Origin: Vanessa cardui
Taxonomy: Eukaryota; Arthropoda; Insecta; Lepidoptera; Nymphalidae
Reading direction: 5' to 3'
Assembly (NCBI RefSeq): GCF_905220365.1
Contig: NC_061138.1
Span: 4,231,814-4,295,813 of the forward strand
DNA: 64,000 nucleotides
In this document: piece by piece, positions 10,842 through 22,424 of the stretch
How positions within the stretch are numbered: position 1 is the stretch's first letter
Layout of the letters: every line of letters begins with the position of its first letter
Notes under the pieces: model-generated
What the model saw: the letters and a program-made list of their open reading frames with translations, nothing else
Told to the model about the DNA's origin: nothing
Database searches by the model: none
Translations under genes and position numbers: made by a program

Positions 10842-11062
10842 TTTTTTTTTTTATTATATAGGTAGGCCAGCGAGGAAAATTGTCACCTGATTGTAAGTGA
10901 TCTCTTCAGCTAATGGATATTGTTTCTATAAGAAATATAAACCAAACCGTACATTGATAATGCGTGACCAAATCGAAACCATGTTATGTTTCATTGTCTG
11001 TACACGATTTACACTGTTATACCAGCTCACTAACCCTGCAAACAGTACCTATCCAGACGGCT
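10842..11062 (-). mobile_element. poly(A)-family copy, strongly decayed
   Basis: A T-run at the left (poly(A) in reverse) is followed by TATAGGTAGGCCAGCGAGGA, GTCACCTGATTGTAAGTG and later CAGCTCACTAACCCTGCAAAC and TATCCAGACGG, all in family order. Confidence 0.65.
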
Positions 11063-11088
11063 ATCATATATCAGTATATCAGCAAAAT

Positions 11089-11243
11089 TACTCAAACTCA
11101 AACTCAAATAATTTTATTGAATAAAGAAGTATTACACTTTCTTATTGATGGTCAATTGAAACAGTACCACCGGTTCGGAAAAGAAAATACCCTGACCTGA
11201 GTAGAACCTCAGCGGCTAAAGAAACTCAGCGGGTTTTTTTGTC
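11089..11243 (-). mobile_element. LINE 3' end, second subfamily
   Basis: Reverse copy with a (CAAACT)n-like tail at the left, ATTTTATTGAATAAAGAAGT, ACCACCGGTTCGGAA and CTGACCTGAGTAGAACC...AGAAACTCAGCGG. The same variant occurs at 57652-57782 and differs from the 24.5-kb type at the CTGACCTGAG motif. Confidence 0.75.
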
Positions 11244-11399
11244 TCATATATTGTATTAACAATATAATATGAAATGAAATAACCAGGAGGCGATTGTTTT
11301 ATTCCCAAGGTGTGCTATCGATCAACAATACAAAACAAAAACAAAACTAGAAAACCTATATCAGTTGCGGTCGCATTTTGTAATTCTAAAAACTTTGTA

Positions 11400-11490
11400 T
11401 TAGTGCGTTTGATACTCGTGAAGGAAACATCGTTAGGTAACCTGCATGGATTGGATGAACATCTGTCACATGTGTACGTTCTAAACTGTC
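11400..11490 (+). mobile_element. SINE core-like fragment
   Basis: GTGAAGGAAACATCGTTAGG followed by AACCTGCATGGATTGG and a CACATGTG motif is the conserved central core of SINE-1, but the flanking parts do not match SINE-1. This may be a different SINE sharing the core domain. Confidence 0.55.
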
Positions 11491-11628
11491 TACCCAATAA
11501 GGATAGGTTAGTTTAGCTACAAGTTTGTATGACTTAATACTTTTATTACTACTTACCTTTTATCTTCTTGGCCTTGATCTATAGATTCGACGTCTACGTA
11601 AAGTCAACTTAGAATCAAGTTGCTCATC

Positions 11629-11931
11629 TATTTTTTTTTTAAGGTATAGGTTGACGGACGAGCATATGGGCCACCTGATGGTAAGTGGTCACCATTACCC
11701 ATAGACAATGACGCTGTAAGAAATATTAACTATTCCTTACATCGTCAATGCGCCACCAACCTTGGGAACTAAGATATTATGTCCCTCATGCCTGTAGTTA
11801 CATTGGCTCACTCACCCTTCAAACCGGAACACAACAATACTGAATACTGTTTGTTGTTTGGCGGTTGAATAACTGATGAGTGGGTGGTACCTACCCAGAC
11901 GGGCTTGCATAAAGCCCTACCATCAAGTGAA
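11629..11931 (-). mobile_element. poly(A)-family copy, full length
   Basis: One of the best copies. T9 at the left is the poly(A) tail in reverse, then GGTATAGGTTGACGGACGAG, GGGCCACCTGATGGTAAGTG, through to GACGGGCTTGCATAAAGCCC and TACCATCAAGTG at the 5' end. Confidence 0.9.
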
Positions 11932-12543
11932 TCTTCATTCTAAACGAGATAAGAAATATAACCTTGTATTTACTGTTGTGTCTGACTCTCCGAACATTTT
12001 AGGTCGCAGTCGATTCGTAATTTAAGTTTTTTCAACGTCAGCCTTGTATTTAACGAGCCTCTATACAAAGTTATACTGACGGCTTTCGAAATGTTTTTCT
12101 GCACTTGTTACATACAAGTCTAGTATGATATAATTATAGAACCTCGCTGGCCTCTCGTGTCAAATCTAAACTGTTTTGTTACAGTCAATGTAAAAATAAA
12201 CGTTATTTGGATAAATATGAAATCTTTTAAAAAGTCTACATATTTAGAGGTTCTTTTTTTGTACGTCGCAGAAGATATTCCAAATTTAAAATTCACTTCC
12301 ATCGTTTTGGTACATTTTTTTTTTTAATTCCTTTGTGATTACTTTCTTTGGTAATATGGCTATATATAAAATAGTAAAAAGCTGCTTTATAGGGAAAATA
12401 TAAATAGAAACACAGTTCGCTGAATCATTTGTAATATAAGGAATCAAGTCTATTTATTATCACCGTAATACGATACTGTAGCTATTCTTAAATGTCACAA
12501 TTCTATTTACCTTTAATATACGTGAAAAATGATCTGTCTGAGA

Positions 12544-12768
12544 TAGGGTTGCCATCCTACTGGGCTTTCCCCGGATTCTTTTATTCGTCCGTTTGAAGGC
12601 TTCTTTTAAGAGTTTTGAGTACAGTAGGGATTTTAAAATACATATTTTTAACTTCAATTTATTATATAAAATTAATGAGACCGATATCAAAATGCTTTGG
12701 TTTTGTGTCAAAAAATTTGATTTCCTTAAAACTTGTCCTGACTTATGGATTTACAAATGGCAACCCTA
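12544..12768. mobile_element. MITE with 12-base terminal inverted repeats (hAT-like?)
   Basis: TAGGGTTGCCAT at 12544-12555 is the exact reverse complement of ATGGCAACCCTA at 12757-12768. The flanking octamers GTCTGAGA and GTCAGACC agree at 5 of 8 bases, compatible with an old 8-base target duplication. A 225-base length and no coding capacity fit a non-autonomous DNA transposon. Superfamily is a guess from end sequence and duplication size. Confidence 0.65.
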
Positions 12769-14800
12769 GTCAGACCTTACACATTTATTCGTACAATGAT
12801 ATCTTGCCTTTTTGTGTTACAATCTAAATTATACTGTCAACTTGTGTCATTCATGTACGAGGTAATACATTAATGACAAAAATTGACTGAGTAACTTTTT
12901 GTAAATAAAAATTCCAGTAATTTATTTCCCAAGTTATTAATCCTTTGGCTCACTATTTTTGTGCGAAATCGTATTCGAATAGATCTTTTATGAGTTAATG
13001 TGATAACAGACGTACAAAAAGTTTGTGAGAATTAAGGCATTACAAATTTATCTTCAATACATCCGGATGAAACTGGTTTCACCTTTTTACCGGATTTATA
13101 CTTTTTTACTAACAGACAAAATGTAATTGAAAATATTTATAATTTATTAAATTATAAATCAATAAAAAAACATAGTTTCGTAATAACATATATTTCTTAT
13201 TATTATAACATTATATAGAAAAGAAATATGTAAAGAATGCTCCACGCTAACTCAAGGGAGTGGGGAGTAGCGGAAATGGGGGATGGGCCAATTTTACTAA
13301 TTTGTCATTTCATAGAAATCAAATCGTAACATAATCGATCAGCTGTTTTCTTTTTCTACACACACAATAACTCAACCATTGAGTTACGCTTCGGTCCAAG
13401 GTAGATCGAAACATAATCGGGATCAGATCGCATCATATATAAATGAGACATCAGTTACGATTAAGCTGTTTATTATGGAATTGAGAATATATCATAACGG
13501 GTATGTCAGTAGAATTGCCCAGTTAGACGGCATAAGAGAGCATCATACTGATTGACGACGCATATGAGTCGGCCTCACCCCCAACGCGCCACTGTATGTT
13601 TCACGTCACTTCCGTCTAAGAAAAGAGAGAAAAGATGACGCTTATTCATTCCACCAGAAGAAAAACAAATGTCTAATAATTACAAACACACCAAACAGTA
13701 AAAATGCTGCGCGTAATTTATCTTTAGTTAGATTTTAATTTATTGATAAAATATTGATTTATTTCTTTGCGATTTAAATTAATTGAATTATTAGATTAGA
13801 TTTATTAATATGTGTTCCTTATGGTTAATGCAATAAAGGTCAAATTGAAATTGATTTCGAACGCTATATATGTACAAATTACTCAATCAAAATCACTTCC
13901 TACATATCCAATCTTGTGTATTGCAAGCGTGCGCGTGATCGTGTTATAGATCACACGAATAATTTACGTCTTCAACTTGTATGGTGAACATTATGCATGC
14001 AAATTTAACCCTTAAGACAGGACCCCTAAGGCTAACGTTTATGGTCACTTTCCGTTCAAAGTTTAAATTGGAAAAGTGTATATTTCTCTAGCCTTTAGGT
14101 CATAAGAAATAAGGTTGAATTTAAAATCAATTTTCTCGTATAAAGTATGACGGTGTTACCTCCTCGAGGTGATCGTTTATCTTCGCAAATAACTGCAAGT
14201 GTAGAAATTTGCTGAGTTAGAAATAATAAATTCTTACGTCGGCGTGTATATTAAGTTAATGTTTTCACATCTCGTGTTCATAATGTGAGCAAAACAGATA
14301 TGATCTCTTGATAAAAGTATTTTATGGGATGTTTTAACTAATTCTAACAAATTTCTTTGAACGCTCATTTTTAAACTATACTTATAAATATAGACGCGTT
14401 TTTTTTAAACGCATAACCGAAAAAAACAATTGAATAATCTACGTTTCGGAAAAGGTTTTATATAAAATATTATATAAGTAAATTTCGAAAAACGCTTCGA
14501 AATAAATAAAGGCTTATTATTATTATTTGCGCTTCGCAAGTTCAGCTTTAAATTGCAATTGTGACAAGCGTGAATTTCTTATTCCTATATAAATATAAAT
14601 TATCTTTATCTAAATCATTGTTACCTGCAGGAAAAATGACTTTTAAAACAGTTGATAAGCCCTATATTTGACTTTTACTCTCCAAGCATTATGCGTGCTT
14701 CACTCCACTTAAACTGAAACGTCCTTTCACATTTGGCAAGACGCGTTCTCAACTCTAGAACTCGTGTACTCCATTATTTATCGGTTCTTCTCATAATGTA
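12769..14800. other. AT-rich sequence, no gene recognised
   Basis: Two less AT-rich patches (about 13230-13290 and 13500-13620) have no open frame of note. No repeat family matched elsewhere in the window. Confidence 0.45.
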
Positions 14801-14995
14801 CAGTCAGAGTAAGAAAACCTTCGTCAGTATCAAATTAATTCCCTTATCAAGTCTTAAACTCTTAGTAATTTTCGAATCTAAACATCAAATCATTGCGACG
14901 CAATACGTCATTCTCGATCGGTAAAGCTGATTATCGCTCGTACTGAGCACACGAAAAGAGATCTTAAAGTGACGAACCTTTTCTTACCCCGACTG
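14801..14995. mobile_element. mariner/Tc1-type MITE, copy 1
   Basis: A 195-base element flanked by TA on both sides (14799-14800, 14996-14997). Ends are inverted repeats of about 30 bases: CAGTCAGAGTAAGAAAACCT at the left and the complement of AGGTTCGTCA... reading CAGTCGGGGTAAGAAAAGGT at the right. A second copy lies at 51400-51596. TA flanks and CAGT tips are typical of Tc1/mariner elements. The 63-codon frame 14733-14924 is not a gene. Confidence 0.85.
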
Positions 14996-14997
14996 TA

Positions 14998-15614
14998 CAC
15001 ACTAATACATAAACACTCTAATACATGATATTCACACACATACACTCAAAGCAATTCAAAACATCGTGTTCTCTTTTCGATTTTAAATTATGAAGTAGAC
15101 GATACCAAAAAGTTTTTACTCGATCTTTATTCAGTATGTCCGGTGTGGATTACTTTTCTTACATAAAAATGTAACTCATATAAAATATAAATGAATTTAA
15201 TACAACAAAACAGCTTACGTAATCGTCCCAGTTTTATTCGAGCGTTAAGATTTATTTTTATCGCTTAAACCTACGCCGCCGTCAGTTGCTTTCCAGGTTT
15301 AGTATTTTACTGCTTAAATACCATATGAGAAATACTTACGATTTTCTTGCATTTATTTAACATATTTACATGCAAATACGCTGATTCGCCTTACTATAAA
15401 TTTAAGTATTTTAGTTACATTGAACATTTACTTGAAGTAAATTTTAGCAGTACAGTAGAGACGATAATTTAATATTTCTTACGACGTTTATAAGGGTTTA
15501 ATGACCCAGAAAGTGCGAATATGTTTCACTATTCCTGTGTTCATTTCATTGCTGATTTCGTCGCGTGCCAGTCTGTAGTCTGATAACAAAAACCGCAGTC
15601 TACTCGAAACACAT
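14998..15614. other. no gene recognised
   Basis: AT-rich, with ACACTAATACA-type low-complexity sequence at 14996-15050. Nothing else identified. Confidence 0.45.
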
Positions 15615-15830
15615 CGATATATTAATATTATAAATGCGAAAGTAACTGTCTGTCTATCTGTTACGCTTTCTTGATTAAACTATTGAATCGATTACGATGA
15701 AATTTATTATGAAGCTGGAATCTCAAGAGCGGCATAGATGACTTTTTGATTCATTCAATCAAGAAGTTTTCTTTCACGTGTTTATGTTATCCATAAACAA
15801 TATTAGTAACAGCGAAATAGTTTGCCAGTC
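15615..15830 (+). mobile_element. Helitron type C, 3' truncated
   Basis: TATTAATATTATAAATGCGA, AAGTAACTGTCTGTCTATC, TGTTACGCTTTC and GATGAAATTTATTATGAAGC follow the type C order from its 5' end. No CTAG terminus is found. Confidence 0.65.
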
Positions 15831-16413
15831 TCAATTTTCAAGGAGTCGATAGATTTGACTACAATAGTGATACTTCTATATCCATAGATCACGTAGGCCG
15901 GAACCATCGCACAGACAACGCATTAACAGTCAACCTACAACAAGTGCTACTTTCTACAGACGTGAGCAAAACGAGGTAATGTATTGGCCTATTAGGCAAT
16001 ATTGACGAGCGGTTTAGAACATTACAGCTGTACAACAGACATACATCTAAAAGAATAGTCAACATAGATTTCAAATAACAATATGATGACAGTCCTGTAT
16101 TTAATTATTTGTTTTTAAGGATATCTTTAAAATGATTTCGGTAGAAGGGCTTTCTACAAGCCTGTGAGTACTAGCAAGTACTGTACAGTACTGTAGTGAT
16201 CGTTAAAAATTAATCTACCGTGAACCAGTTATACGGATGAACCCGGATAGCACTTTTATTTCATATTATTGAGTTTTCAAAAAACATATACTTTATTGCT
16301 TAAATAAAAATTAAGTTAATTCAAGACTTTTATTTTAATTTTTTAATGATTTCATTTATTTATTTAATATAGCTAATGAATAAAAATAATAATACATAAA
16401 GATTGTGGTTTAC
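15831..16413. other. no gene recognised
   Basis: AT-rich with a small imperfect tandem of TACTGTA around 16176-16196. A 61-codon minus frame at 15889-16074 has no recognisable features. Confidence 0.4.
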
Positions 16414-16562
16414 CTAGTTAGCCCCGTTACTTTGCTCACGTTTTAGTCTTTTTCCTTCCTGTAAATTCAAGCTTGCTTCATCAAATTCGGTTCATTGTTT
16501 TAGCCGTCAAAGAACAGACACACAGACAGACAGAGTACATTAGTATTTATAATACTAGTATA
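16414..16562 (-). mobile_element. Helitron type C, internally decayed
   Basis: CTAG at 16414-16417 (3' end on minus) leads through AAATTCAAGCTTGCTTCATC, AAATTCGGTTCATTGTTTTA and ACAGACAGACAGAG to TATTTATAATACTAGTATA, the decayed 5' end. Confidence 0.7.
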
Positions 16563-16563
16563 T

Positions 16564-16628
16564 CATCATTAACAGCCTGTAAATTTTCCCACGGCTGGGC
16601 CAAGGCCTCCTCTCCCTTTGAGAAGAAC
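16564..16628 (-). mobile_element. SINE-1 3' fragment
   Basis: AACAGCCTGTAAATTTTCCC, then CTGGGCCAAGGCCTCCTCTC and CCTTTGAGAAGAA, the family's tail end in reverse. The rest is missing. It heads a 95-codon frame (16473-16760) that is therefore chimeric noise. Confidence 0.8.
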
Positions 16629-17185
16629 GATATTATTTTTTATGGCTTTTATTTGTGCCAAAAAGGCACAGATTATTTAGACAATGTCACGTGCGATGGA
16701 GAAGACACGATGGAGATTGATCAGTACGGTCGAGATTACATGCTCAAATTATATATTTAAATAGAGGAATAAGTATATTATTATATATTTAAATTAATTA
16801 CAATTTAAAAACAGTATCGCTTATGTAAACTTACATAAGAATACATGAAAGTCAATATACTCCTAGGTATTCTATTAAACATTTTACGAGACATCCGAGT
16901 ATTCTACGAGCACTTAAAATAAATTTATCGCGATTTTATATCTATAATGTTTCTAGTGAATTAATTAAAAACATTGTTGCAAAAGTTAACGAGATACGTC
17001 CGTGACCGAGATTGAGACGAACCAATAAAAACTGCATCCGTCAATAATATACTCGTGATTTTCTCCATGTTTCGAAGTTTCTAGAAAAAATATGTACATA
17101 CATATATAAATCCCAATACATTTAGGACATTAACGTTCTACTTACTATTTGTGAATGTGTTTTTTTAAAGATATATATTACTGGA

Positions 17186-17490
17186 AGCAATAAGAATTCA
17201 ATTTTGAAAATAGAGCGTCATAGTCATTTATGTGACCAAGGTCTTATAATAGAGAAAAAGGATTCAATTTAAATATGCCCATAAAAACACCATTTTCATA
17301 AGTGATAAGCAATAAGGATTCCATTTACGAAAACGTATAGAGCGTCATAGTCATATGTATGATTAAGCTCTTTAAATAAAGAAGACAAAAATGATCCGAC
17401 TATATTATTAATTAACAAAAAAAAAACATATGTTGTTACATAGATCAAGATAGCAATATCGATTCAATTTAAAAAGACACCAAAAAGAAA
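17186..17490. repeat. diverged tandem repeat, about 122-145-base units
   Basis: AGCAATAAG(A/G)ATTC recurs at 17186 and 17308, and AGCAATATCGATTCAATTT near 17453. AGAGCGTCATAGTCAT recurs at 17212 and 17339. Units are related but gapped, so this is an old local duplication. Confidence 0.65.
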
Positions 17491-19439
17491 CAAATTTTTT
17501 ATATATATGTATATGCCTTTTTTCTTTCCAAACATAACCTCATTTCTTACAGGCTATCTGTTAGCTTCACATGACAAAAACAAGATCAGCTCTACATATA
17601 TTCGTAATTAAAAATCAGTAGATGTATCGTTTCGTAATGTCTATTTATATTATAGAGCAAACTATACGTTTACACGTGACTAAACACACCTGTTTACACT
17701 TTAGGAAGGATGCAAACAGCTTCCATTGAGCCAAAACAACAAATATCTTGATCTCGAGCGTCAATACCGAAACTCTCCTGTATAGCTTGCGTTTCTTTGA
17801 GCATTTGACTGACAAGTCTTTAAACATATACTGACGATCAGTTTCTACTAGTTTTATACAAGACTTATTCGAATTAAAACTTAAATAAAACTCGACTACT
17901 AAAATCTAAGTGAAAATTACGAAACAAGATAACATTTTTGTCTGTTACAATGTATTCACTTTATAGACTAATAAATACAGAACTTACATATATACTTTAA
18001 TTTATTATACACAGTGATGTTCAGGAGAAAATCGTCGTAAGCGCCAAAATGATCTTTTACTGATACTACAATGTATTGCGATTGGGCAGTTACCACGTTT
18101 ATTAAGTCGTTTCTTCTCAGATTATTTTTTCCCTAATGCCTAATGCTTTATTGAAGGAATTTGATTTGTTTTGTTGATTCGTGTTTAAATAAAATCTTAC
18201 GAACGATCGAACACCGTTTGTAGTTAGGAGAGAGAGAAAGAGTACAAATTCAAGTTGGAATTGAATCGTCTCCGATAAAATTATAAAAAAAAATTCTATC
18301 CACGTTTACAACTTGCAAAGGTTTTAATTTATTAATCTTACGTTTTATAACCTCATTACAATTATATAGTGATGTAGGTTGCAAGAAAGTCTGTCTCGTT
18401 AAACCTACGCCCACTCTAGTGATTAACGGACAATACCAATGAAAGTGGGCTTTGAAATCGATTTTAAGGAAATAAAATCGATTCTAAAGTTCTGATTCAT
18501 TGCAACGGTACATTTTTGTCAATTGAGATTTTAATTGTCGTCTCGTTCTATTCCTCAATAATTAGTACTAAAGTCGATTATAACAATGCAAAAATAGTTA
18601 TACGATGCAGGCTTTGTTTATCTTGTAATATAGTACGAACGTTAAGGCCCAAGAAAATATAAATAAAGTAACTGGCCGGCTGGATTCTATTAATCATACA
18701 TTTTACTCCCAAACAGCAATACTATATATTGTTGCAAAAGTTATTTGTTAGTTATTACAATTACAAGGGACATAATATCTCATTGCTGAGGTTAGTTGGA
18801 GCATTGACGATGTAAGTTTTTTTTTTTTCTCGGTCCCAATGTCTACGCATAAACTAATGGTCACCCCTACAAGGTTAGGTATACACTCGGTAACACATAA
18901 AAGATTTTTATCTTACATTAGTCGAACATGATACAAATTCCACACTTTCATAACCAGCTTAGACGTGATATCTGTTGAAGTATTTATTAAGTGCTGGTAA
19001 ATGTATTCGAATTTCAATTTATCGATTTTTTTTTTATTTTCGATATGTCACGACGTGGTACAATTATTAAAGAAACGTTTTTTTTTTTAATTTAGAGCAA
19101 TATTTTTTTTTCGATTTGGCACAATGTTGAACAATAGTTGTAAAATTATTAAAACACTTTTTAAATTTAGAATGTGTTTTTAATGTTGTGTCTTGGTAAA
19201 TAACAAAAGTAATAATTTAAAATCAACGCACTGTGTTCTATATGTTTATCTATTAGAAATAAAGGTCCCTTACAAAATATTTACCATAATAAGTGGTTCG
19301 TATAATTGGTATCATTATGATATTATGTTTATGCTTTATACCTTCCGTAACATAATAGTTAGCTTGCGAAGAAATTCGAGGTGAGTAACCAATTAAAGTT
19401 AATAACCTTACAAGGCTTTTGTTTGTTTTACATAACAAA
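17491..19439. other. AT-rich sequence, no gene recognised
   Basis: Contains several poly-T runs (18820, 19022, 19079, 19104). A cluster at 19040-19150 repeats a TCGA-TTTGGCACAATGTTG-like theme loosely. No domain-bearing frame. Confidence 0.45.
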
Positions 19440-19560
19440 ATAATACAAGTAGGCTTTTATAAGCTCTTTGGAATCGTTTTGCAAGACATATTTTATTACT
19501 GTTTTGGTATGTAGATTCGACTGAGAAAAACTGAAAAACAAATTTAAGTAATTACTCTGT
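19440..19560 (-). mobile_element. LINE 3' end fragment, decayed
   Basis: AATACAAGTAGGCTTTTATA, AGCTCTTTGGAATCGTTTT, GTAGATTCGACTGAGAAAAA and GTAATTACTCTG correspond in order to the 24.5-kb copy. Confidence 0.6.
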
Positions 19561-20576
19561 GGCCGACGCCTTTTTATATTCTGTATGACATGTCATTGTT
19601 TTTCAATAAGCCTAACATTAATACTTATAGAGGAAAAAAAATAGTCAGTAAGAAATTACCAGAGTATGTTATGTTGATTATGTTATTTATGTGTGTTATT
19701 AAGAATGATTTAGTAGTTTAATATTTTTATCTGTAACCAATTCATCAATAAACACACGATCGAAATTTCTAATTCAAATTTTAATACGCTTATGTAATCA
19801 AAACTACAGCACGTTAATAGATATTAGCCGGTGAGAACTACGTTAGGAAGCCAGGTCAATGACACTATGAACGCAGGCACCGCGTTTACGGATGCGCTTG
19901 CGCATTGCACAATAATGGCTGCCATGTAAAAAGTGTAATGGAAAAAATTAGACCACTATCTAATACGTGACTTAAGCTAACAACTATTAATGTATATGTT
20001 ATCTGTTACGCACCTGCCCTTCGCTTTATTGTTTTGATTCAAAAATAAATGAAAATTTATCTCATTTTGTACAGCTATCGTTTAAACATGATGGGTAATA
20101 AAACATCTTAAGTACTCAAATATTATTGTAGCTTATTTCTATCATATTTATATATGTGTTAATTCATAAAGGCTCTTCTCCACCTCACATTAACAAATAT
20201 AATCTTCTTTGTGTAGTTCTGCTGTTATTCTAAGACGAATATCAACAAATCACTTGGATTAATTTACTAATAAAAACAGTGTTTTGACGGTACAATGAAC
20301 ATCTAAGCTAATAAACGAGCTCTGATAAAACAATACATGATATGATACATTAGTTTGTAGGATACATCACGTTCAGTTCAGCATCAGCATCAGTTATAAT
20401 TAGTAATAACATGATGAGATGTATGTGGTATTCACAACTTACTTCTTATTCAGGACAAAATGCAAACCGTTTTATCATTAAGCACTTTTATATGTCAAAT
20501 GAGAGAATATTATTCAATTCACGCACTTTTCTGTTTTAAGTATATTTCTTAATGAGAATATGTTTATATCATACCA
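19561..20576. other. no gene recognised
   Basis: AT-rich, with a patch at 19825-19925 of moderate GC (ACCGCGTTTACGGATGCGCT) but no open frame or family match. Confidence 0.4.
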
Positions 20577-20700
20577 GTGATCCGACCCGGCTAAGCACGA
20601 ATGTAATATGCTGACGAAGAAAATGATATGATATAAATATCATGTATATAACAAATACCATACAGGAATGATGAAGCTATCAGTGATAATTATTTTAGTA
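20577..20700 (-). mobile_element. Helitron type B fragment
   Basis: The left edge GTGATCCGACCCGGCTAAGC followed by ACGAATGTAATATGCTGA resembles the reverse of the type B 3' end, with decay. The remainder is AT-rich and weakly similar. Confidence 0.45.
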
Positions 20701-20769
20701 TTGGATCATTAGTTCAACTTGAACTGTTCAAGCGCATACACATATAAAAATACCACTGTACTATACTCG

Positions 20770-20788
20770 GTTGTGTGTGTGTGTGTGT
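20770..20788. repeat. (TG)n microsatellite
   Basis: Eight or so TG units, uninterrupted. Confidence 0.9.
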
Positions 20789-21175
20789 CAGTAAGTTATT
20801 GAAAATAAAGAGATAACATTTAATAGTAGTACTAATAAAAGTACGACACTATGGAGTTTGAAGTAATCATTTATATAAGAGGAAATCTTGACAACAAATG
20901 CAAATAGCCTTTCGATAATAAGCAATAATTTAGCACGAAACGCATAAAAAATTGAAGTATGAAAGGAAACTCGTTGTGGCAGACCTTGCTCGCTGAAGCG
21001 TAACACTACCGTTGAAACTGTTCAGTAACTGCTTGCCCTTACGCTAAAGGTCACATTAGTTATGCCTCGATGCTGTTGCAACAAAGTTCTAGGATCAAAT
21101 TCTCGACCTCAAATGTTTTGTGTTAAACTTTTGCGTTCTCTATGATCAATGGTTCATTGAAGTGTTCGTCTGTTA

Positions 21176-21424
21176 TCTATACGTATAATAAAATTGGATT
21201 GTCTGTTTCTAACATTAAAATAGCCATTGTCTACTCAATGCATATATAACGGTACATATACCAAAATAACATTTTTTACAATTTTCTGTCTGTCTGTCTG
21301 TTTGTTTCGGCTAATCTCTGGAACCGATTTTGACTTTCATTGGCAGATAGGTGATACAATAAGGAGTAACTTAGGCTACAATATTTTTTTCGTTAAATTC
21401 AAACGCGTATAAGGGCATATCTAG
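21176..21424 (+). mobile_element. non-autonomous Helitron (type A), complete
   Basis: Begins TCTATACGTATAATAAAATT at 21176 after an A, ends CTAG at 21421-21424 before a T. This is the exact A|TC...CTAG|T signature. The interior matches 3581-3851, 33597-33790 and 38677-38796. No Rep/helicase coding. A 61-codon plus frame inside it is incidental. Confidence 0.88.
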
Positions 21425-21490
21425 TGTATTATATCTCTGACTGTTTGTGTGTTTTGATATTTATTCTGAAGATCTGAAGTTTATGAATTT

Positions 21491-21741
21491 ATTAGCGACC
21501 GAACCCGACTCAGCACGAGTGCAATACTGACACTAAATATACTATAGAATGTCATTACACTAGAAACTTCTAAAATTATCAGTGATCCTTAACTATATTG
21601 TCCATGTACTATGTATAAAACCTTCCTCTCGAATCACTATATCTGTTAAAAATCGCATCAAAATCCGTTGCGTAATTTTAAAGATCTCAGCATACATAGG
21701 GACAGACAGCGGTAAGTGACTTTGTTTTGTACTATGTAATG
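21491..21741 (-). mobile_element. non-autonomous Helitron (type B)
   Basis: The left edge TTAGCGACCGAACCCGACTC is the reverse of the 3' end. The right edge TGACTTTGTTTTGTACTATG corresponds to the 5' end found at 59570. Interior ATCAAAATCCGTTGCGTAAT and GGGACAGACAG motifs match other type B copies. Confidence 0.78.
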
Positions 21742-22383
21742 ATAATAAAATACAGTTCAGCTCTATTTATTTTATATATTTAACTTGTAAACTGTTTTAC
21801 ATAATAATTAATTGAATAAATAAAACAAACTTTTTCATTACGACTGATTGAACACAGTCACTTTCACAGAATAGGTTTGTACAAAGCAATTTCAATAAGG
21901 AATATAAAATAAATGAAGTTTGGAATTATGGTTGGAAGGGTTCCATTCCATTTAGTTTGGTTCTCTTGCCGGAAGGATAGGTTCCGTAGAAGTCAGACGT
22001 GGATTGTAAACATAATCGCGGTTTTTAGTTCCTGTACACATCTTTGCTTGCATCTTTGTTTTTAATTATAATTGGGTATTATCATGTAATATCATAATGC
22101 AATCTGTGAAGTAGCGTGATATAAGCTGATAAAGAATAGAAGTATTTATTATATTTACAGCCTCATATTACCGCTCTAGATTCCGCCTATAGCCCCGCTC
22201 GCGTGGTATCATTAGGTGATAGTTCTATATGTGTATGAATCTATCTATATGTCTATGAAAAGTTTATTAAATTTTAAGATTAGTTAGTAGTGTATACGTG
22301 AATACATACAAAAAAACAAACTCACTTTGCGTTTCTTATTTGTTTGATGATTGTTATATTAAAGTTGTGTTATTTTTTTTCAG
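21742..22383 (+). other. intron sequence upstream of the candidate exon
   Basis: AT-rich. At 22187-22210 TAGCCCCGCTCGCGTGGTAT resembles a decayed Helitron terminus. The last 20 bases before the exon are a T-rich tract (TTATTTTTTTT then CAG), which supports a functional acceptor. Confidence 0.5.
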
Positions 22384-22387
22384 AGCA

Positions 22388-22417
22388 ATGTCTCGGTGGA
22401 AGGGCAAAGTAAGGTAG
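22388..22417 (+). CDS. upstream ORF (9 codons)
   Basis: ATG at 22388 has G at -3 (GCAATG) and reads nine codons (MSRWKGKVR) to TAG at 22415-22417, seven bases before the main ATG and in another frame. If the exon is real it could lower or gate translation of the main frame. Seen in sequence; function inferred. Confidence 0.35.
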   Translation: MSRWKGKVR

Positions 22418-22424
22418 CCGGCAG

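Noticed and set aside
11540..11570. Minus-strand splice donor AAAAG/GTAAGTAG
   Set aside because: No acceptor, open frame or GC rise accompanies it; isolated GTAAGT strings are expected by chance.
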